A stretch of 64,000 nucleotides of DNA from Filobasidium wieringae (taxonomy: Eukaryota > Basidiomycota > Tremellomycetes > Filobasidiales > Filobasidiaceae). Of the stretch, positions 58,957 through 64,000 are shown piece after piece. Below the pieces are notes generated by a model. The model saw only the letters and a program-made list of their open reading frames with translations, was not told the origin of the DNA and did no database searches. The position numbers and the translations under genes were made by a program. Every line of letters begins with the position of its first letter. The stretch's first letter is position 1. Location: contig BCIV01000019.1 of assembly GCA_001600055.1 (NCBI GenBank), positions 434,001 through 498,000 of the forward strand, in the 5' to 3' direction.

Positions 58957-59478
58957 ATGCGCCGTGATCCAACGACGAGCTGCAACTCAAGCCAAAGTCC
59001 CAAATCGGAGACTGGCAGCGTCATGACCCCACCCGACTATGATAGCTTCACTCTTGATCAATCTAAAGCCCCAACAGAAACATTGGAAGAGAAATCAACT
59101 GCTCCCCCTCAGCACATACCATGCGTCAGGGACGAGAACGTGAAGGATGAGGAGGAACACACACTGGATGACTTGATGCAGAAGGCCATAATCGGGCCAG
59201 ACAGATATCCGCCTCTATCAGCCCAAGGAGTGGAGATTTGTGAGCTCACATGGAAACTATGTGTCTCAGCCAAATGTATGTACGAGGGAAACCTTGGAAA
59301 ACGGTCTGGAATACGCAAGATACGCAAGATACGCAAGAAGCTGTGGGGATGGTTCGCCGAGGATTTCTCGCAGTGGGATCTTCATGATACGAGAGATTTC
59401 ATAGAGTTGGGGAGGTGGTTGGAACAGGAATATCCTCCATTGTGGAAAGCTTATCTTGGTCATGTTTGTAGGCAGTGA
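58957..59478 (+). CDS. Orphan protein of the tandem family, third copy
   Basis: Intronless, 173 residues. It has PPQHIPCVRDENVKD, TLDDLMQKAIIG, CELTWKLCVSAKCMYE and KIRKKLWGWFAEDFSQW, aligned without large gaps to the second copy. It is shorter at both ends. RKI is repeated three times by a 9-bp tandem (ATACGCAAG) near 59310-59336, just before the WGWFAE block. Function unknown; the strong retention of WGWFAEDF suggests a buried core. Confidence 0.72.
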   Translation: MRRDPTTSCNSSQSPKSETGSVMTPPDYDSFTLDQSKAPTETLEEKSTAPPQHIPCVRDENVKDEEEHTLDDLMQKAIIGPDRYPPLSAQGVEICELTWKLCVSAKCMYEGNLGKRSGIRKIRKIRKKLWGWFAEDFSQWDLHDTRDFIELGRWLEQEYPPLWKAYLGHVCRQ

Positions 59479-59716
59479 GCCATGTAGAAAGGGTCTTTGC
59501 ACGCAGATGTAGTGCGGTCTCGCCGATCATATCGCATGAAACTATGCGTTCTCGTTACAGATTCATCATCGTCGCGTCGCGTCGATCAATCTCGGTATCT
59601 AGGTCTCGATAATTCCAGCTTGGTTTCGCTATGTCCAACGTTGCAAGTCCCCTTCACTCTGATCCATCTAGCATAGCTATCATTACACATAACCAACAGC
59701 ACGGATAGGAGAAGAA

Positions 59717-60565
59717 ATGGCACCCACCGAACCCGTATCCACTACCGCTTCGAATGCAAAGGGAGGGAAGGCCAAGTCCGGAGAGGACAGGAAGGTCATG
59801 CAGACCAGGAGTGCGAAGGCTGGGTTATGTGTAAGTCTCTCCGTTCCAATTATTCTTGTTCCAATTGTTCTTGATTGTCGAGGAAGCATTTGGAGACTTC
59901 CCCTCAATGAAATCGAACCGAGACTGATCTCGCTACGACTCCTTTGTCGCCGTATTTCCCACCTCGCAGTTCCCAGTCGGACGTATCCACCGTTTCCTGA
60001 AGAAATCAACCAACAACCAAATCAGGATCGGAGCTAAATCAGCCGTCTATGTGGCCGCTATTTTGGAATACCTCACTGCGGAGGTTTTGGAACTGGCCGG
60101 TTCGTAGCGTATTGACCTGCTGTCGGGAAACGTTCAGATCTGATTCGCTATGCCCTTTTCCTCCCTTCTCCGATGTTCGTTTCTTTTCCTCCTTCTATGC
60201 TTCTCCTCATCTTTTCCCCGCCAATATAGGAAACGCCGCCAAAGATCTCCGGGTCAAACGTATCACTCCTCGACACTTGCAATTAGCTATCAGGGGTGAT
60301 GAAGAGTTGGACGCGATGATCCAAGCGACTATCGCTGGGGGAGGAGTTTTACCTCATATTCACAAGGTACGTTTCGCTTCCCGCTTCGGTCGCTTTGGGA
60401 GATCAAATAAATGGAGGAGGTCGAATGGGTGCTAGAATTGAAAGGGGTAGGATATGGGACTGATCATTTCCCTTCGTCTTACCTTACGGTTTATAGGCTC
60501 TTGTGGTGAAAGGAGCGAACAACAAAGGCCCAGGAAAGAAAGGCGTAGCTTCCCAACCCGTCTAA
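59717..60565 (+). CDS. HTZ1: Histone variant H2A.Z
   Basis: Chromatin histone that replaces H2A near promoters. Exons 59717-59830, 59970-60099, 60230-60366 and 60497-60565 give 149 residues. The histone fold is complete: [56 protein letters not shown] and [16 protein letters not shown]. The block [14 protein letters not shown] and the region around [10 protein letters not shown] mark H2A.Z rather than canonical H2A. The N-terminus carries lysines for acetylation. Cys38 stands where most H2A.Z have Gln (KAGLCFPVGR). Confidence 0.97.
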
Positions 60566-61814
60566 ACATCCCCTTCCTTCGGTTCTTTTCAAAATCGTAC
60601 GTCCCCCTCTCTCTCTAGATCTTATCACACCCCAAATGTCACCCATTGACCAACACCTCATTCACCCCGTGCACAGTCCTTCGTTCGTTCGCACTTCGTT
60701 TCGCTCAGTTTCGTTTTCACCCCGGTCAGATCAAGATGATGGACCGGTGGGTTTTGTAGAAGAACAGTGGATGGTCATGCATTTTTCTCCCTTGTTGTGG
60801 TTCATTGGAAGACGTCCGTTCAGCCGATAACTCTCGAGCTACGATCCTATTTGTCTCTTTGGTTGTTTCTTCTTATTGGCTCTATACGTCCTAGACGAGG
60901 GACACTTGCCCTCTTTTTCTGTACACACATGTGAACTAAAAGCCTCAGCACTACAGAATCGGGCAAAAACAAGAGATCTACGGGCGAATCGAACTGGTGA
61001 TGCGCCATTGTTATGGAATCTTTTATTTCGGTAGGCCGGACCAGGTTACTAGCTAGGCTAAAAGGCCACTGAAGCTGAAGCGGCGAAAAATATAAATCGA
61101 TACCATCACCGCTGCCTACGTTTGATAATCACGCAGCCGGCTTCTATCTAGAATTTGCTGATCCTCGATATCCAGGCCTCCCTTTTACCAATGGGTTAGG
61201 AACCATGTAATCAGCTGACTCTGACGGTTGACGTTTTAGACAGAGAACAAAAGGGTACGAACGTAAGCGCGTGATCGGATGAACGATGAAACGTTTCAGG
61301 GTGAGACACGGGTATAGAAGCGATTCGTTCATGTCCGGATCGACGGATTTGAGATCGATCAGCAATCAGCAAGTTGAATCGTCAGATCTCATCATTCAGA
61401 GGTAGAAACTGGTCTGAATCGTTAAAGTGCAAGTGGACAACTCGGATCGCTCAACGTGATTGGCTGAGAGGATCAGACTGCTCGCTCATCTCGTTCGTCG
61501 ATCTTTGATGGACATCGCTGTTACTTCAGAATTTGATCTCATGTGTTGATCTGTCCGTAGCTATCATATCGCACCTGGTACCTGGACAAACCTTTCGACA
61601 ACTGTCACACATACAACTAGCAAATAGTCTACCGACATCACTCGCAGCGCATAGAGTCGATCAGGCTGGATACCCGTCCACAAAGAGATCAGAAAGAGTC
61701 ATCTTTGTCCTCCAGGTAGCTAAGGGGGATCAGATACCGTAAAGTACGATCCGAACGCTTAGTCTGATCATATGTTCTCACAGACGTCTCCACTTGAAGA
61801 GAACACCATACACG
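60566..61814. other. Intergenic region with a possible Pol III-type element
   Basis: About 1.25 kb between H2A.Z and the next gene. On the minus strand there are an A-box-like TAGCCTAGCTAG (61049-61060), a B-box core GTTCGATTC (60986-60994) and a T5 run (60965-60969), but the arms do not fold as a tRNA. No protein gene seen. Confidence 0.35.
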
Positions 61815-62878
61815 ATGATCCGCTCGACCCCTATTCCCAGTCGACAGCCATTCGACGCTCAACCTTCTTTCGTACTCCGGACTGAGGGATACTTGGTTCA
61901 ACCGGATACCCGGGGGGTTAGGAACTGGAGTTCCGATATCAACTGGTCGTCTGCCGTACCGAACGATAGGGTTGGGGCACCCAGAGCGATGAAAGATCGA
62001 ATGGATCAAACGAGTTCGAATTCCAAACAAATCGATCCGATCCCTTTCCCCCAATTTTACCGACCTTTCGAATCTCATTCGACTCTCCTTCTTACCCCCC
62101 GCTCGACCTTTCAAACCGATCCTGGATCTGAACCATCTCACGTCCTACCTCAAGGACCATCTCATCTCCCTCCCTATCATCCCCAAGCTCATGGATATCC
62201 TTCAACCTCTATCGCCCCGAAATCTATAAGTCAACCTCTTGAGGAACCTGTACAGCTTGATCAGGCGGATTACGAGACGGCTGTGATCCTATGTAACCTG
62301 TCGGGGAGGAACGGTCTCTCGCATAATTCTACGCATCAAGGATGGGGGGGACGAGGGGGGAATTCGAGGGACGGTTATTCGGAGGATGAAGAGGTGAGCT
62401 CAGACGTCTGATTAGTAGGGTATGGATTGTTTATTATCGGGTTTGTCACAGAGATTCGGACATCGATCAAACGGACAGATTTATATGCCTGATAGGACCC
62501 CTAAAGTGCGTTCCTATGCTATTCCTAATAACCGGCGATCTGAAAGTCAACTGACCTTACGTTTCAATGATCATATAGTATACCAACCCTCAACTCGCTG
62601 ATAAAACCTCGACAGCTGCCCCACGCCCGACTCATCATCCCTACTCTACAACCCCCAAGTACCCGACGGAACAACCCGAATCGTACAAAGAGGAACGATT
62701 CTCAACTCAAGAAATCACCGCTCGAACCCGTACCCGTACACGTACCCGCACGCGTACTCGTACCGGTAGTTCAGGATCGAAGGAGAACGAATGGGAGTGG
62801 AAGGAGGTTTTTGTTTTTCCTGATAAGAAGGGGGTGAGGAGGGAGTATCGAGCTGGCGTGAGGGGGTTGAAGGAGTAG
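61815..62878 (+). CDS. Low-complexity protein of unknown function with an Arg-Thr repeat
   Basis: Exons 61815-62393, 62452-62505 and 62579-62878 give 310 residues. The chain is Pro/Ser/Gln-rich and mostly disordered. A short ordered helix may lie in LDQADYETAVILCNLSG. Near the end there is an alternating Arg-Thr tract (seven to eight units) followed by WEWKEVFVFPDKKGVRREY, an aromatic and basic segment that could fold. No family recognised. Splice joins preserve the frame, which supports a real gene. The start at 61815 is the first ATG in frame. Confidence 0.65.
62729..62765 (+). repeat. CGTACC hexanucleotide tract encoding (Arg-Thr)n
   Basis: Near-perfect repeats of CGNACN within the last exon of the low-complexity protein, giving alternating Arg and Thr. 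Confidence 0.75.
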
Positions 62879-63064
62879 GGTTGGATGTTGGATATCGGTT
62901 GGGTTGGGAAGATCATTGGGGGTTTGTTTTAGTTTCTTTTGGGAGTTGTGTTCGTATACGTATATATTGGATCGGAGTGTATGTATGTGGTGTATGATCT
63001 TTCGCATGTCCTTAAGTGTATATCTGGCTAGTCCTGTGATCCGTCTCAATCCTCCGTCCATTGA

Positions 63065-64000
63065 TCAATATCTAACTCGCGTCGGTACCGTCCTGTAAGC
63101 TCCCATCTGTTGTTTAGGAGGTGGCATCCGGCGGCTCTGATTACCATACCCCGGACGAGGTGTCGTATCCGCTGTCACTGCGGCCCCATAAGTAGGCTCT
63201 AGTTGTTCCTTCGTCCCTTCCGTCATCTTACGCTTGTCCCGATGTCGGACGCATACTAGGAGGACGAACATGATGAGGAACATCGCGCTTGCTGCTGTCC
63301 CTACCACGATCACTGCGGCGGCGCTATAAGCACAGGTCTCACTTGATGTGAAGGGATGGTATCGCTTACCGGTGGTCTGAGGACTGCTCCGATGTGCGGA
63401 ATGTTTGGCTATGGTGGTCTCCTCAAGTGAACCGGGGAATGCGGAAGGTACTTGGTTCGCGTCTGACGAACTTGAGCACGGTCAGGATTTGCTTACACAC
63501 GGTATAGAGGATCACTCACAAAATGCCTTGGAATCGTATGAAGCGAAGAGAGTGCTAGCGGGTGCAATTGAGGTTGATGAGGCGGTCGATGGTGCCGAGG
63601 TTGAAGAATTGCTGAGACTCTGTGTCATACTGGATGTTCGGACAGAACTCGCGACGCTTTCTGAAGGCGATGTTGCGCTGCTTGATTTCGAAGTAGGGGC
63701 CGACTCGACTGAACGGGTTCTGTCAGTCGGAGAGGACACCGATACTGATACGTCTCTCTGAGTTGTGTGGACTTCTATATCAGTCCTCGATGGTATTGTA
63801 GTAGATGAGCTCGATGCTAGGGGCAAGGCTCTGGTAGTCTCCGCTGCGGACAGATCTGAAGTTGACCGAACGTTTGCAGTGGTCGCCTCTCGGTCGATAG
63901 GTAAGGTTGATGTCACATGTCGGAGAGTAGACGAAATGTCAATATCGTCTGTATTCGATCCTTCCGTTTCGTCTCCGTATCCCAGCAAATCCGTGTCCGT
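63065..64000 (-). CDS. Mucin-like single-pass membrane protein (partial)
   Basis: The 3' part of a gene that starts beyond the window. Exons are 63520 to beyond 64000, 63370-63462 and 63065-63312. The visible N-terminal part is Ser/Thr-rich (over 40 percent), a probable O-glycosylated ectodomain. A single transmembrane helix follows (VIVVGTAASAMFLIMFVLLVCV), then a short basic cytosolic tail (RHRDKRKM) ending in GAYRTVPTRVRY. The layout is that of fungal wall-stress sensors or other surface mucins, but no WSC or other sensor domain is in view. The acceptor at 63313 is used, because the nearer AG gives a stop. Confidence 0.7.

Noticed and set aside
1..64000. CRISPR arrays, prophage, insertion sequences or bacterial operons
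   Set aside because: The window is eukaryotic: introns throughout, no direct-repeat arrays with spacers, no transposase or integrase signature seen.

Overview
The window is a stretch of nuclear chromosome from a basidiomycete fungus, most likely a Cryptococcus-like tremellomycete yeast. The evidence is compact protein genes split by many short GT-AG introns (mostly 50-110 nt), short intergenic gaps, a Ppc89/Cep57-type spindle-pole protein, a fungal group III hybrid histidine kinase, an ICE2-type ER protein and an Mgr3-type mitochondrial protein. I resolved almost every gene to exon level by following reading frame across splice sites. Exon sums divisible by three support nearly all the models; the TFB2 exon 2-3 junction and the 3' half of the zinc-cluster gene stay open.

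Layout. 0.4-3.2 kb: two tandem zinc alcohol dehydrogenases of the Adh6/cinnamyl-alcohol type. 3.9-9.96 kb: secreted GH71 alpha-1,3-glucanase, a Gln/Gly-rich DUF7721-like protein, an ICE2-like ER membrane protein and a small unknown. 10.75-15.35 kb (minus): a Nik1-type osmosensing hybrid kinase with six HAMP repeats and 14 exons, followed by about 3.2 kb without a convincing gene. 18.6-21.5 kb: a divergent pair, a DUF4385 protein and an HhH-GPD DNA glycosylase.

22.9-37.6 kb is the accessory heart of the window: an SDR dehydrogenase, a sugar/polyol MFS transporter, an SMP-30/gluconolactonase, a Zn2Cys6 activator, an NTF2-like/flavin monooxygenase fusion and a xylose-isomerase-like TIM-barrel enzyme. 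I infer a catabolic gene cluster with its own regulator. All three structural-gene promoters (SDR/MFS, lactonase, FMO/TIM barrel) carry copies of one inverted repeat, TCCG-N4-CGGA, the kind of site a Zn2Cys6 dimer binds, and each also carries the octamer CCGGTCCG. The substrate is not known.

38.6-55.9 kb is housekeeping: spindle-pole body protein, Mgr3-like TPR protein, two methyltransferases, a tRNA-Arg with an intron, kinetochore Spc24, an MCT-type transporter broken by one in-frame TAG, Utp7 and TFIIH subunit Tfb2. 56.4-59.5 kb holds intronless orphan genes, at least two of which are tandem paralogues, with a duplicated promoter block. 59.7-64 kb: histone H2A.Z, an unknown low-complexity protein with an Arg-Thr repeat, and the 3' part of a mucin-like single-pass membrane protein that runs off the end.
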